The notes beneath the pieces are model-generated. The model was not told where the DNA came from. It worked only from the letters and a program-made list of their open reading frames with translations, and did no database searches. Both the position numbers and the translations under genes were made by a program. Positions 32,586-42,127 of a DNA stretch of 64,000 bases are shown here, piece after piece (the stretch's first letter is position 1; every line of letters begins with the position of its first letter). Source of the DNA: Prauserella endophytica (lineage in GTDB: Bacteria; Actinomycetota; Actinomycetes; Mycobacteriales; Pseudonocardiaceae); contig NZ_SWMS01000025.1 of the NCBI RefSeq assembly GCF_005146945.1, positions 1-64,000 on the forward strand, given 5' to 3'.

Positions 32586-33509
32586 CTAGCGGCCGACCAG
32601 CGCCCTGGCGAAGAAGGCCAGGTTGGCCGGCCGCTCGCCGAGGCGCCGCACGAAGTACGGGTACCACTCGCCGCCGTAGGGCACGTAGACCCTCATGCCC
32701 AGCCCGCGGGCGGCGAGTCGCCGCTGCTCGTCCACACGGATGCCGAACAGCATCTGGTGCTCGTACTCCGTGGTGCCCCGCCCTGCCCGCAGCGCGAGGT
32801 CCTGTGCGATCTCGATCAGCCTGGGGTCGTGGGTGGCGACCATCGGGTAGCCGTCGCCGTGCATGAGCGTCTTGAGACAGCGCACGTACGACGCGTCCAC
32901 GTCGGCCCTGTCCCGGTAGGCCACCGAGGCCGGCTCGTCGTAGGCGCCCTTGCACAGGCGCACCCGCGAGCCGGGTCCGGCGAGGTCGGCGCAGTCGCCC
33001 TCGGTGCGCCGCAGGTACGCCTGCACCACGGCGCCCACCCACGGGAAGTCCACCCGCAGCTCACGCACGATCGAGAGCGTGGCGTCGACCGTCGTGTGGT
33101 CCTCCATGTCCACGGTCACCGTGGTGCCCGCGCTCGCCGCGGCCTCGCAGATCGCCCGCGCCCCTTCGAGGGCGATCTTGTCGCCGTCGCGGGGCAGGGT
33201 CCGGCCCAGCGCCGACAGCTTCACCGACACCTCCGCCTTCGCGGCCAGCCCCTCGTCGGCGAGGGTGCCGAGCAGGCTCTGGTACGCCTCGACGGCCGCG
33301 TCGGCCTGAGCCCGTTCCCCAGTGTCCTCGCCGAGGTGGTCGAGCGTGACGAGTCGGTCGCGGGTCAGCTCCCGCGTCGCGGCCAGCGCGTCGGTGACCC
33401 CCTCGCCCGCGACGAACCGGTCGACGATCGGCCTGGCGAGCGGCAGGTTCTCGACGAGCGAGCGGCACTTCCGCGAGCGGGACGCGGCGATGATGGCCGA
33501 GCGCAGCAT
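32586..33509 (-). CDS. putB: proline dehydrogenase
   Basis: A 307-residue monofunctional proline dehydrogenase, the FAD enzyme that oxidises L-proline to pyrroline-5-carboxylate at the membrane. Family motifs are VSVKLSALG, VDMEDHTTVD, RLCKGAYDEP, MVATHDP, EHQMLFGI, and the C-terminal YVPYGGEWYPYFVRRLGERP that binds proline. The ATG has a GGAG ribosome site that overlaps the pruA stop region, and the two genes form a tight operon. Confidence 0.95.
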   Translation of the reverse strand: MLRSAIIAASRSRKCRSLVENLPLARPIVDRFVAGEGVTDALAATRELTRDRLVTLDHLGEDTGERAQADAAVEAYQSLLGTLADEGLAAKAEVSVKLSALGRTLPRDGDKIALEGARAICEAAASAGTTVTVDMEDHTTVDATLSIVRELRVDFPWVGAVVQAYLRRTEGDCADLAGPGSRVRLCKGAYDEPASVAYRDRADVDASYVRCLKTLMHGDGYPMVATHDPRLIEIAQDLALRAGRGTTEYEHQMLFGIRVDEQRRLAARGLGMRVYVPYGGEWYPYFVRRLGERPANLAFFARALVGR

Positions 33510-33518
33510 GGCGAACTC

Positions 33519-35144
<1,626 letters not shown>

Positions 35145-35204
35145 GTCTGGAAGTGTGGGACCGCGACCGGGCTCGCGGGCTGTGTGTCCGGCTAACGTTG
35201 AACC

Positions 35205-36803
35205 ATGGGTGTTGGCCGATCGAACAACGGCTTGGGGTTGCGTCAGCTGCTGGTGGCGATCGGCCTTCCACTGGTGGAGCTGCGCACGGAACACGCCGAT
35301 CCGCTGGTGCGCGGCGTGGCGATCCTCGACCCCGACGACGAGCCCGGCGGCTACGCGGGCGAGCTGGTGCTGATCATCGGCGCGCGCGGGCGCGAGGCGG
35401 CCCGGCCGGTGCGGGCGGCGGCCCGCCGGGGCGCGGCCGCCGTCGCGGTGAAGGAGGCGACCGACGAGCTGGCCGGAATCGCGGACGAGTCGGGCGTCGC
35501 CCTGCTCAGCGTGGCTGCGCCGGTGCGCTGGGACCAGCTGGAGATCGTGGTGCGGCAGGTGCTCGACAGCGCCACGCTCGCCGAGGGCTTCAGCGACGAG
35601 CCCGGCGACCTGTTCTCGCTTGCGCAAACGCTTGCCCTGCTGACGGGTGGCAGCGTCAGCATCGAGGACGCCGGCAACCGGGTGCTCGCCTACTCGAGGT
35701 CGGACGACGAGGTCGACGAGCTGCGCAGGCTGTCGATCCTCGGCTGGCAAGGACCTGAAAGCTACCTCGCGCTGCTGCGCGAGTGGGGCGTGTTCGAACG
35801 GCTGCGGTCGGGCGAGGAGGTGGTGCGCGTCGAGCCGCACCCAGAGCTCGGCATCCGCCGCAGGCTTGCCGTCGGCATCCGCGCCGGCACCCACCACCTC
35901 GGCACGGTGTGGGTGCAGGAGGGCAGGGAGAGCTTCGCCGAGCGGGCCGAGAGCGCGTTGCTCGGCGGAGCGCGGCTCGCCGCCGTGCACCTGCTGCGGC
36001 AGCGCAGCGAGCACGGCCGCTCGCGCGAGGAGCTGGTGAACGGCCTGCTCACCGGGCACGCCAGCCCCGACCTGGTGGCCGGGCAGCTCGGGCTCGACCC
36101 GGCGACGCCGGCCGTCGTCGTGGCGTTCACCGCCCGCGAGCCCACGGCCGATGAGCCGGTGCGGGAGTTGCACCTCGCCGAGATGCTCACGATGGTCTCG
36201 GTGCACATGGCCTCGTACCGCAAGGGTGCGCTGGTCGGCGCCGACGGCGCGCGCGTGTACGCGGTGCTGCCGGACGCGCGGCAGCTCAGCGGGCTCGTCG
36301 CCGAGGTCACCGACGTGGCCGAGGTGCTCACGCGGCGCACCGGCGTGCGCGTGCAGGCGGGCCTCGGCTCCGCCGTCGCGGCGCTGCGCGACGTCCGCGC
36401 GTCGAGGGCCGAGGCCGACCGCGTGCTCGACGCGATGGGCGCCGCCCGGTCGGTCGCGAGCATCGCCGACCTGCGGGCCGAGGTGCTGCTCGGCGAGACG
36501 CTCGCGCTGCTGGAGGCCAACCCCGACCTGCACGATCCCGCGGTCGCCGCACTGCTGGCCCACGACGCCGAGCACGGCTCCGAGCTGGTGCCCACGCTGC
36601 TCACCTGGCTCGACGCGATGGGCGACGTGCGCTCGGTGGCCGCCGCGCTGCACGTCCACCCCAACACCGTGCGGCACCGGTTGCGCAGGGTGGGCACCGT
36701 GAGCGGCATCGACCTCGGCGACCCGCGCGAGCGGCTGTCCTGCCACCTACAGCTGTTGCTGGCCGTCACAACCGGGGTCACCACCACGACGGTTCGTGGT
36801 TGA
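35205..36803 (+). CDS. PucR family regulator, probable proline-utilisation activator
   Basis: A 532-residue protein with an N-terminal PucR-type sensory domain, a central GGDEF-like segment of the CdaR type, and a C-terminal helix-turn-helix (VRSVAAALHVHPNTVRHRLR). PucR-type activators control proline catabolism in other Gram-positive bacteria, and the divergent position to pruA-putB supports that role here. TAACGT at 35193-35198 is a fair -10 box placing transcription at or near the ATG. Confidence 0.88.
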   Translation: MGVGRSNNGLGLRQLLVAIGLPLVELRTEHADPLVRGVAILDPDDEPGGYAGELVLIIGARGREAARPVRAAARRGAAAVAVKEATDELAGIADESGVALLSVAAPVRWDQLEIVVRQVLDSATLAEGFSDEPGDLFSLAQTLALLTGGSVSIEDAGNRVLAYSRSDDEVDELRRLSILGWQGPESYLALLREWGVFERLRSGEEVVRVEPHPELGIRRRLAVGIRAGTHHLGTVWVQEGRESFAERAESALLGGARLAAVHLLRQRSEHGRSREELVNGLLTGHASPDLVAGQLGLDPATPAVVVAFTAREPTADEPVRELHLAEMLTMVSVHMASYRKGALVGADGARVYAVLPDARQLSGLVAEVTDVAEVLTRRTGVRVQAGLGSAVAALRDVRASRAEADRVLDAMGAARSVASIADLRAEVLLGETLALLEANPDLHDPAVAALLAHDAEHGSELVPTLLTWLDAMGDVRSVAAALHVHPNTVRHRLRRVGTVSGIDLGDPRERLSCHLQLLLAVTTGVTTTTVRG

Positions 36804-36835
36804 ATTTCCGAAGGCGGATTGCAGAAGGGGTGGAC

Positions 36836-37192
36836 GTGGCGAGGCTCGGAGAACTGGAGCGCGCGGTGATGGATGTGCTCTGGGCGCGACCCGAGCCGGC
36901 CAGCGTGCGTGCGGTACACGCGGCGCTCGCTGACCGCGGGCTCGCCTACACGACCGTGATGACCGTGTTGACCCGGCTGGCGGCGAAGAACGTCGTGCGC
37001 CGCGAACGGGCAGGCCGCGCCTGGCTGTACGCGCCCGCGGCGACGCGCGAGGAGTACGTCGCCGAGCTGATGCTCGAGGCACTTGAGCTGACCGGCGACC
37101 GTGGCTCAGCGCTGGTGCGCTTCGCGCAGTCGGTGACCAGCGACGAGGCCGACGCGCTCCGGCAGGCGCTGGAACGGGGAGAGAAGACGTGA
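36836..37192 (+). CDS. BlaI/MecI/CopY family transcriptional repressor
   Basis: A 118-residue winged-helix repressor (LGELERAVMDVLWARPEPAS, then YTTVMTVLTRLAAKNVVRRE), with the proteolysis and dimer region in the C-terminal half. GTG 36836 has an AGAAGGGG ribosome site; earlier GTG and TTG starts are less likely. Its stop overlaps the M56 protease start (GTGA), the standard blaI-blaR1 layout. BlaI-like palindromes occur at 38113 and 39269, upstream of small membrane protein genes. Confidence 0.9.
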   Translation: MARLGELERAVMDVLWARPEPASVRAVHAALADRGLAYTTVMTVLTRLAAKNVVRRERAGRAWLYAPAATREEYVAELMLEALELTGDRGSALVRFAQSVTSDEADALRQALERGEKT

Positions 37193-38076
37193 TCCTCGTG
37201 GGGCACCAGCTCGCGGCGGGCGCGGCGGCCGTGGCCGTGGCGCTCTGGCTGCTGCGCAGCCGCTGGACGCACGCCCACCCCAGGGCGGCTCTGATCCTCT
37301 GGCAGATCACGGTCCTCACGCTGGTGGTGTCCACGATCGGCGCGCTGCTCGGCTTCGGGCTCGCGCCCTACCAGCGGGGCCTGGTGCCCGCGCTGTTCGA
37401 CCTCCCCCCGGTGATCCACGAGTTGGATCTGTGGCACTCCGCGGCCGTCGTGGCCGGGCTCGCGCTCGCGGGCTGGCTGGTCGTCAACCAGCTGCTGTGC
37501 CTGCGCAGTACGGCTCGCGCGCGGGCGCGGCACCGGCTGTTGCTGCAGCTGGTCGCGCGGCAGGACACCGGCGCGCTCGTGGTGGACCATCCCATCGCCG
37601 TCGCCTACTGCCTGCCCGGCCGCAACCCCCGGATCGTCGTCAGCGCCGGTGCGCGGCGGCTGCTGACCGAAGCGGAGCTGGACGCCGTTCTCGCCCACGA
37701 GCGGGCGCACGCGCGGGAGCGGCACCACCTCGTGGTGGCGCCGTTCCAGGCGCTGCGCAGGCTGCTGCCGGGCAGCGCGCTGCTCACGCGGGTGTGCGCG
37801 ACGATCGAGCTGCTCGTGGAGATGTGCGCCGACGACAAGGCGGCCCGCCAGCACGGCAGGGAGCCGCTGGCGAGCGCGCTGGAGCGCTTCCACGCCAACG
37901 GAACGGCGGGCACCCCGGCGGGTGCGCTGGCCGTCGCCGACACCCCGGTGCAGGCGCGGATCCGCCGGCTGCGCGAACCGGACCGGTTCGGCTTTCCGCC
38001 CGCGCTGCCGCTGGCCTGCCTGCTGGTGCTGACGGCCCTCGCCACGTCGTCGACCCTTTTCGCCATCCCCCTCTGA
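37189..38076 (+). CDS. M56 family membrane metallopeptidase (BlaR1-like, no sensor domain)
   Basis: A 295-residue membrane protease with about four hydrophobic segments and the zinc motif HERAH (H170, E171, H174). In BlaR1/MecR1 this domain cleaves BlaI after beta-lactam binding. Here the extracellular penicillin-binding domain is absent, so the signal must come from elsewhere. It is coupled by GTGA to the repressor gene. Confidence 0.88.
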   Translation: MILVGHQLAAGAAAVAVALWLLRSRWTHAHPRAALILWQITVLTLVVSTIGALLGFGLAPYQRGLVPALFDLPPVIHELDLWHSAAVVAGLALAGWLVVNQLLCLRSTARARARHRLLLQLVARQDTGALVVDHPIAVAYCLPGRNPRIVVSAGARRLLTEAELDAVLAHERAHARERHHLVVAPFQALRRLLPGSALLTRVCATIELLVEMCADDKAARQHGREPLASALERFHANGTAGTPAGALAVADTPVQARIRRLREPDRFGFPPALPLACLLVLTALATSSTLFAIPL

Positions 38077-38082
38077 CCAACC

Positions 38083-38105
38083 GCAGTGAAGGCCACCTTC
38101 CCTGC
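38083..38105. repeat. GCAGTGAAG palindromic element, half copy (copy 4)
   Basis: A single 23-bp element (GCAGTGAAG arm, right arm CTTCCCTGC with one mismatch), 7 bases after the stop of the M56 gene. The partner element is missing, so it forms only a short hairpin. Confidence 0.8.
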
Positions 38106-38112
38106 GCGCCTC

Positions 38113-38129
38113 TACTACTGCATGTAGTA
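38113..38129. promoter_or_regulatory. BlaI-like operator upstream of the small membrane protein gene
   Basis: TACTAC and GTAGTA are separated by five bases (38113-38129), a perfect inverted repeat of the type bound by BlaI/MecI repressors (TACA/TGTA-like dyads). It lies 11 bases before the ATG at 38140, so binding would repress that gene. Confidence 0.6.
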
Positions 38130-38139
38130 AGTTCTCGGC

Positions 38140-38487
38140 ATGGAAATCGTCTACGACGCATTGGTCGTGCTGCACCTGCTCGGGATGGCCGGCATCGTCA
38201 GTGGCGTGGTCGCGCGCAGCGTCGCACCGGCCGGACCCGCTCCCGCGATCACGATGTACAGCGCGGGCGCACAGGTCCTCACCGGTGTCGCGCTCGTCGG
38301 TATCGCCTCGGCCGGCCTCGTCGCCGCGGAACCGGACAACACCAAGGTCGCCGTCAAGCTCGGCATCGCCGTGATCGTGCTCGTGCTGGCCCACATCCTG
38401 TGGCGCCGCCCCGAGTCCGGCAAGGGCGTGTTCTACGGGCTGGCCGGCTTCACGCTGGCCAACGTGGTCATCGCGGTGTTCTGGTAG
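38140..38487 (+). CDS. small four-helix membrane protein, likely BlaI-controlled
   Basis: A 115-residue protein with about four hydrophobic segments (ALVVLHLLGMAGIVSGVVAR, ITMYSAGAQVLTGVALVGIA, KLGIAVIVLVLAHILW, GLAGFTLANVVIAVFW). No family can be named. A BlaI-like palindrome sits in the promoter position. The last 20 bases overlap the converging minus-strand gene. Confidence 0.75.
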   Translation: MEIVYDALVVLHLLGMAGIVSGVVARSVAPAGPAPAITMYSAGAQVLTGVALVGIASAGLVAAEPDNTKVAVKLGIAVIVLVLAHILWRRPESGKGVFYGLAGFTLANVVIAVFW

Positions 38488-38899
38488 GCGCGGTCCGCCG
38501 CAGCCAGAGGAGCCCGATGACGGGCAGCACGAGCGGAATGAACAGGTAACCCATCCCGTAGTTCGACCAGACAGCGGCGTCGGGGAACGCCGCCTGGTCG
38601 AACACACTCAGTGTTCCCACCACGAGCACGCCGGCCAGCTCCACCGAGCACGCCACGAGCGCGATCCGCCACCACAGGATGCCGGTGCGCGCGAGCGCGA
38701 ACGTCGCGAGCAGGTACACCACGGCCGCGAACGCCGAGAGCACGTACGGCACGGGCGCCTCGTCGAAGCGGGTCGCGATCTGCACGGCCGCTCGCGACGT
38801 GGCGGCTACCGCGAAGATCGCGTACACCGCCACCAGCACGCGGCCCGGCCCGCTCGCCGTGGCGGGGCGTTCGGAAGCTTGCTCAGGCACTCGCGCCAC
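38468..38899 (-). CDS. membrane protein, 143 residues
   Basis: Four hydrophobic segments (VLVAVYAIFAVAATS, VLSAFAAVVYLLATFAL, IALVACSVELAGVLVVG, YLFIPLVLPVIGLLWL) and a short basic C-terminus. The GTG start overlaps the upstream minus-strand membrane gene by 17 nt, so the two are coupled. The second BlaI-like box upstream of the pair suggests common control. No function is recognised. Confidence 0.75.
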   Translation of the reverse strand: MARVPEQASERPATASGPGRVLVAVYAIFAVAATSRAAVQIATRFDEAPVPYVLSAFAAVVYLLATFALARTGILWWRIALVACSVELAGVLVVGTLSVFDQAAFPDAAVWSNYGMGYLFIPLVLPVIGLLWLRRTAPTRTPR

Positions 38900-39248
38900 C
38901 CCAGACCTCCGACATCCGCAGGATCAGCACCGGCACGGTCACACACGCGACGCCGAGGATCACCGTGCTCGACCTGGTGCGCTCGGCCAGCGCCCACACC
39001 GCGCCGACCGGCAGCACCAGCAACGAGCCCACCAGGTAGGCGATGAAGGTGACCATGCTGCCCGGCCGGTCGCCGCCGATGAGCAGCACGACCGAGATCA
39101 CCACCTGCACCAGCAGCAGGACCTCCAGCACGGCCAGCCCGGTCAGCAGGGGCCGTGCGGGAGCCTTGTTCCTCGCCGCGAGCACGAAGGCCCAGGCCGC
39201 GACGGCCAGCGAGCACAGCGCCACCGCGATCGCATACCCAGTGATCAC
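38883..39248 (-). CDS. membrane protein, 121 residues
   Basis: Four hydrophobic segments, with a start MITGYAIAVALCSLAVAAWA. It is the first gene of a two-gene minus-strand operon and has a BlaI-like dyad 20 bases upstream. Co-regulation with the gene at 38140 is likely, making a small envelope-stress set, but the molecular role is unknown. Confidence 0.75.
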   Translation of the reverse strand: MITGYAIAVALCSLAVAAWAFVLAARNKAPARPLLTGLAVLEVLLLVQVVISVVLLIGGDRPGSMVTFIAYLVGSLLVLPVGAVWALAERTRSSTVILGVACVTVPVLILRMSEVWGGASA

Positions 39249-39268
39249 CGGTCCTCCAGCAAGCCAAG

Positions 39269-39285
39269 TACTACTAGTCGTAGCG
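39269..39285. promoter_or_regulatory. second BlaI-like operator
   Basis: TACTAC, five bases, then GTAGCG (39269-39285), the same spacing as the box at 38113, with two mismatches in the right arm. It precedes the minus-strand membrane protein operon starting at 39248. Confidence 0.5.
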
Positions 39286-39321
39286 TACGGGTCGGGCGGG
39301 TGGCCGGTGCGCGGCGGTCGG

Positions 39322-39744
39322 TCAGTCCTCTGTGGACTCCACGGTCAGTCGCCGCAGCGCCTCCCGCAGTGCTCCGGTGACCGGTTCCGGACGCCTCGTG
39401 TCCCGGTCGACGAACACGTGCACGAAGTGGCCTTCGGCGAGCAGTTCGGACCGGTCCTCGCGGTGGATGCCGATCTCGTAGCGCACGCTCGAGGTGCCGA
39501 GGTGGCCCACCCGCAACCCGATCGCGAGTTTCTCAGGAAATCCTGAGGAAGCGTGGTAATTGCAGTGTGATTCGACACAAACCCCTATGACCTGGCCTTT
39601 TTGAATGTCGAGACCACCCTCCGTGATGAGCCGGCGGTTGATCACCGTGTCCATGAACTCGTAGTAGACCACGTTGTTGACGTGGCCATATACGTCGTTG
39701 TCCCGCCATCTGGTCGGCACGAGCTCCCAATGCGCATAAGTCAC
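39322..39744 (-). CDS. acyl-CoA thioesterase, 4-hydroxybenzoyl-CoA-thioesterase (hotdog) type
   Basis: A 140-residue hotdog-fold protein. The catalytic Asp region RWRDNDVYGHVNNVVYYEFM is the 4HBT signature. It would hydrolyse acyl- or aroyl-CoA thioesters. A GTG start at 39744 fits the family length. It is divergent from the desaturase gene, which may hint at a lipid-related role. Confidence 0.88.
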   Translation of the reverse strand: MTYAHWELVPTRWRDNDVYGHVNNVVYYEFMDTVINRRLITEGGLDIQKGQVIGVCVESHCNYHASSGFPEKLAIGLRVGHLGTSSVRYEIGIHREDRSELLAEGHFVHVFVDRDTRRPEPVTGALREALRRLTVESTED

Positions 39745-39920
39745 CCCGGCAATCTAGTCGGCGACTGGATTACATGGCGCCGGAGCCGGGTATACGGTAG
39801 CGTTCGAGCCAGACATCGCGAGCGTTCGGGTCAGTGTGAATTCGGCGTTTGCTGCAATGAATTTCGGCTATTTCTTTTGCCGCACTCCCGAGACCCCGAT
39901 CCGACCATCACGAGGTGTAT

Positions 39921-40874
39921 ATGACCGCGTCCACCAGTTCTCCCACACGACCCAAGGAACGAAGGCCCAAACCGATCATCTCCGGGCGTACGTCGCTGCC
40001 CGAGCACATCACCGTCAAGATCTTCGTGCTGGCGCCCATCGTGGCGCTGGCCCTCGCCGTTCCCTTCGCGTGGGGATGGGGGCTGAGCTGGGTCGACATC
40101 GGTCTGGGCGCGCTCTTCTTCGTGCTCAGCGGGCTCGGGGTCACCGTCGGCTACCACCGCCTTTTCACCCACGGCTCGTTCAAGGCGAACAGGCCACTGC
40201 GGATCGCACTCGCGATCGCCGGGAGCCTTTCGGCGCAGGGGCAGGTCACGACGTGGGTCGCCGATCATCGCAGGCACCACGCGTTCTCCGACCGGGCAGG
40301 CGACCCGCACTCGCCGTGGCTGTTCGGCACCGGGCCGAAGGCGCTGGCCAAGGGCTTCTGGCACGCGCACATGGGCTGGCTGTTCGAGCGCGACGTCACG
40401 AACGCGGAGCGGTTCGCGCCCGACCTGCTCGCCGACCGCGACATCCAGCGCGTCGACAAGCTGTTCCCGCTGTGGGTGGGCCTGAGCCTGCTGCTGCCCG
40501 GCGTGCTCGGCGGCCTCATCACGTGGTCGGTCTGGGGCGGCGTGACGGCGTTCTTCTGGGCCGGGTTCGTGCGGGTCGGCGTGCTGCACCACGTGACGTG
40601 GTCGGTGAACTCGATCTGTCACATGATCGGCGAGCGTCCGTTCACCAGTCGCGACAAAGCGGCCAACTTCTGGCCGCTGGCGATCTTCTCCTTCGGCGAG
40701 GCGTGGCACAACCTGCACCACGCCGACCCGACGTGCGCCCGGCACGGCGTGCTGCGTGGCCAGATCGACATCTCGGCCCGGCTGATCTGGCTGTTCGAGA
40801 AGTTCGGCTGGGCGCGCGACGTGCGCTGGCCGACCACCGCGCGCCTCGACCGGCTCGCCGCCGCCAACTCCTGA
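39921..40874 (+). CDS. acyl-CoA (delta-9 type) fatty acid desaturase
   Basis: A 317-residue membrane di-iron desaturase. The three histidine boxes HRLFTH, HRRHH and HNLHH are intact, and hydrophobic segments flank them as in stearoyl-CoA desaturases. It introduces a double bond in saturated acyl chains and adjusts membrane fluidity. ATG 39921 follows GAGGTG closely; a GTG two codons earlier is possible. The upstream 176 bases are unusually AT-rich and should contain the promoter. A long-form intergenic repeat follows the stop. Confidence 0.93.
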   Translation: MTASTSSPTRPKERRPKPIISGRTSLPEHITVKIFVLAPIVALALAVPFAWGWGLSWVDIGLGALFFVLSGLGVTVGYHRLFTHGSFKANRPLRIALAIAGSLSAQGQVTTWVADHRRHHAFSDRAGDPHSPWLFGTGPKALAKGFWHAHMGWLFERDVTNAERFAPDLLADRDIQRVDKLFPLWVGLSLLLPGVLGGLITWSVWGGVTAFFWAGFVRVGVLHHVTWSVNSICHMIGERPFTSRDKAANFWPLAIFSFGEAWHNLHHADPTCARHGVLRGQIDISARLIWLFEKFGWARDVRWPTTARLDRLAAANS

Positions 40875-40881
40875 CCCAGCT

Positions 40882-40989
40882 GCAGTGAAGGCCACCTTCC
40901 CTGCGCCCACCCGTCTCCCGCCACCACCCAAACGGAGACGCTGACGCGCCGCTGTGTTGGTTCAACGCAGTGAAGGTGGCCTTCACTGC
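40882..40989. repeat. GCAGTGAAG palindromic repeat, long form (copy 5)
   Basis: Elements at 40882-40904 (one mismatch) and 40967-40989 (perfect) in inverted orientation enclose a 62-bp spacer nearly matching that of copy 1. It starts 7 bases after the desaturase stop codon, again a terminator position. Confidence 0.88.
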
Positions 40990-41012
40990 GTTTGGCGACC
41001 CGTGCCGAGATT

Positions 41013-41070
41013 TGCAACCTGCTGCAACCCTTCCGCTCAGGGGCACGCCGTAGTCACATAGACATGTGAC
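41013..41070 (+). promoter_or_regulatory. candidate control region of the acetoin operon
   Basis: Two direct copies of TGCAACC (41013-41019, 41023-41029) are exactly one helical turn apart. Further down, GTCACAT and ATGTGAC form a perfect 7-bp inverted repeat (41053-41070) that spans the acoX start codon. The first could be an activator site for the GAF-domain regulator and the second a repressor or roadblock site; both are inferred from symmetry and position. Confidence 0.4.
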
Positions 41071-42127
41071 GTCGGACACAGTGACCGTCGGAGTGGTGGC
41101 CAACCCCGCGTCGGGGCGGGACATCCGGCGGCTCGTGGCGCAGGCGTCGGTGTTCCCGACCGCCGAGAAGGCCAACATGGTGCAGCGGCTGCTCACCGCG
41201 TTCGCCTCGGTGGGCGTCACCCGCGCGCTGCTGTCCACCGACCTCGGCGGTATCTCCGCCGCCGTGCTGCGGGCCCTGCGCGGCCGCAGGCCGGGGCGCG
41301 ACGGCGGGTGGCCCGACGTCGTGTTCTGCGACGACGACGCGATCACCGGGACCGCCCGCGACACCACCAACGCCGTGCGCCGCATGGTGGCCGACGGAGC
41401 CCGGCTGATCGTGTGCCTCGGCGGCGACGGCACCGCGCGCGTGGCCGCCGCCGCGTGCGGGGACGTGCCGCTGCTCGCGCTGTCGACCGGCACCAACAAC
41501 GCCTTCCCCCGGATGCGCGAGGCGACCGTCGCCGGGCTGGCCGGCGGGCTCGTCGCGACCGGAGCCGTCGCCGCGGAGACCGGCACCCGCCGAGCCACCG
41601 TGCTGCACGCCGGCGTCGCCGACCGTGGCGAGACGGCGCTCGTGGACGTGTGCGCGTCCCGCTCCCGGCACATCGGCTCCCGGGCACTGTGGCACCCCGA
41701 GACGATCACCGAGTTGTTCTGCACCTTCGCCGAGCCAGACGGCATCGGCCTCTCCAGCGTCGCCGGTCAGCTCTGCCCGAGCCCGCGCGACGAGCCGGAA
41801 GGCGTCGCGCTCACCCTCGCCCCGCCCGAACACGCCCGCTGGGTCGTGCACGCGCCGATCGCCCCAGGGCTCGTCGTGCCCGTAGGCGTCGACGCCTGGC
41901 GACCGCTCCCGGTCGGCGAGCCCGTCGAGATCGGCCTGCGCGGCGGGGTGATCGCCGTCGACGGCGAGCGGGAGCTGGAACTCACCGGCACCGAGACCGC
42001 GACCGTGCGCCTGTGTGCAGAGGGCCCGCGCTGCGTCGATGTCTCCGCCGTGCTCGCCGAAGCCTCGGCGAACGGACTGCTGCGAACGGAAAACCAAGTG
42101 GCACAACGAAAGGAGCGTCAACGATGA
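41066..42127 (+). CDS. acoX: AcoX, ATP-NAD kinase-like protein of acetoin catabolism
   Basis: A 353-residue protein of the ATP-NAD kinase / AcoX family, with the nucleotide-binding motif VCLGGDGTARVAA and the STGTNNAFP motif. AcoX is found at the head of acetoin dehydrogenase operons, but its reaction is not established. GTG 41066 has no strong ribosome site and lies inside an inverted repeat. The stop overlaps acoA by ATGA. Confidence 0.88.
   Translation: MTSDTVTVGVVANPASGRDIRRLVAQASVFPTAEKANMVQRLLTAFASVGVTRALLSTDLGGISAAVLRALRGRRPGRDGGWPDVVFCDDDAITGTARDTTNAVRRMVADGARLIVCLGGDGTARVAAAACGDVPLLALSTGTNNAFPRMREATVAGLAGGLVATGAVAAETGTRRATVLHAGVADRGETALVDVCASRSRHIGSRALWHPETITELFCTFAEPDGIGLSSVAGQLCPSPRDEPEGVALTLAPPEHARWVVHAPIAPGLVVPVGVDAWRPLPVGEPVEIGLRGGVIAVDGERELELTGTETATVRLCAEGPRCVDVSAVLAEASANGLLRTENQVAQRKERQR

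Noticed and set aside
41066-42127. An NAD kinase for general metabolism
   Set aside because: The GGDGT motif fits, but the gene heads an acoA-acoB-acoC operon, which identifies it as AcoX.
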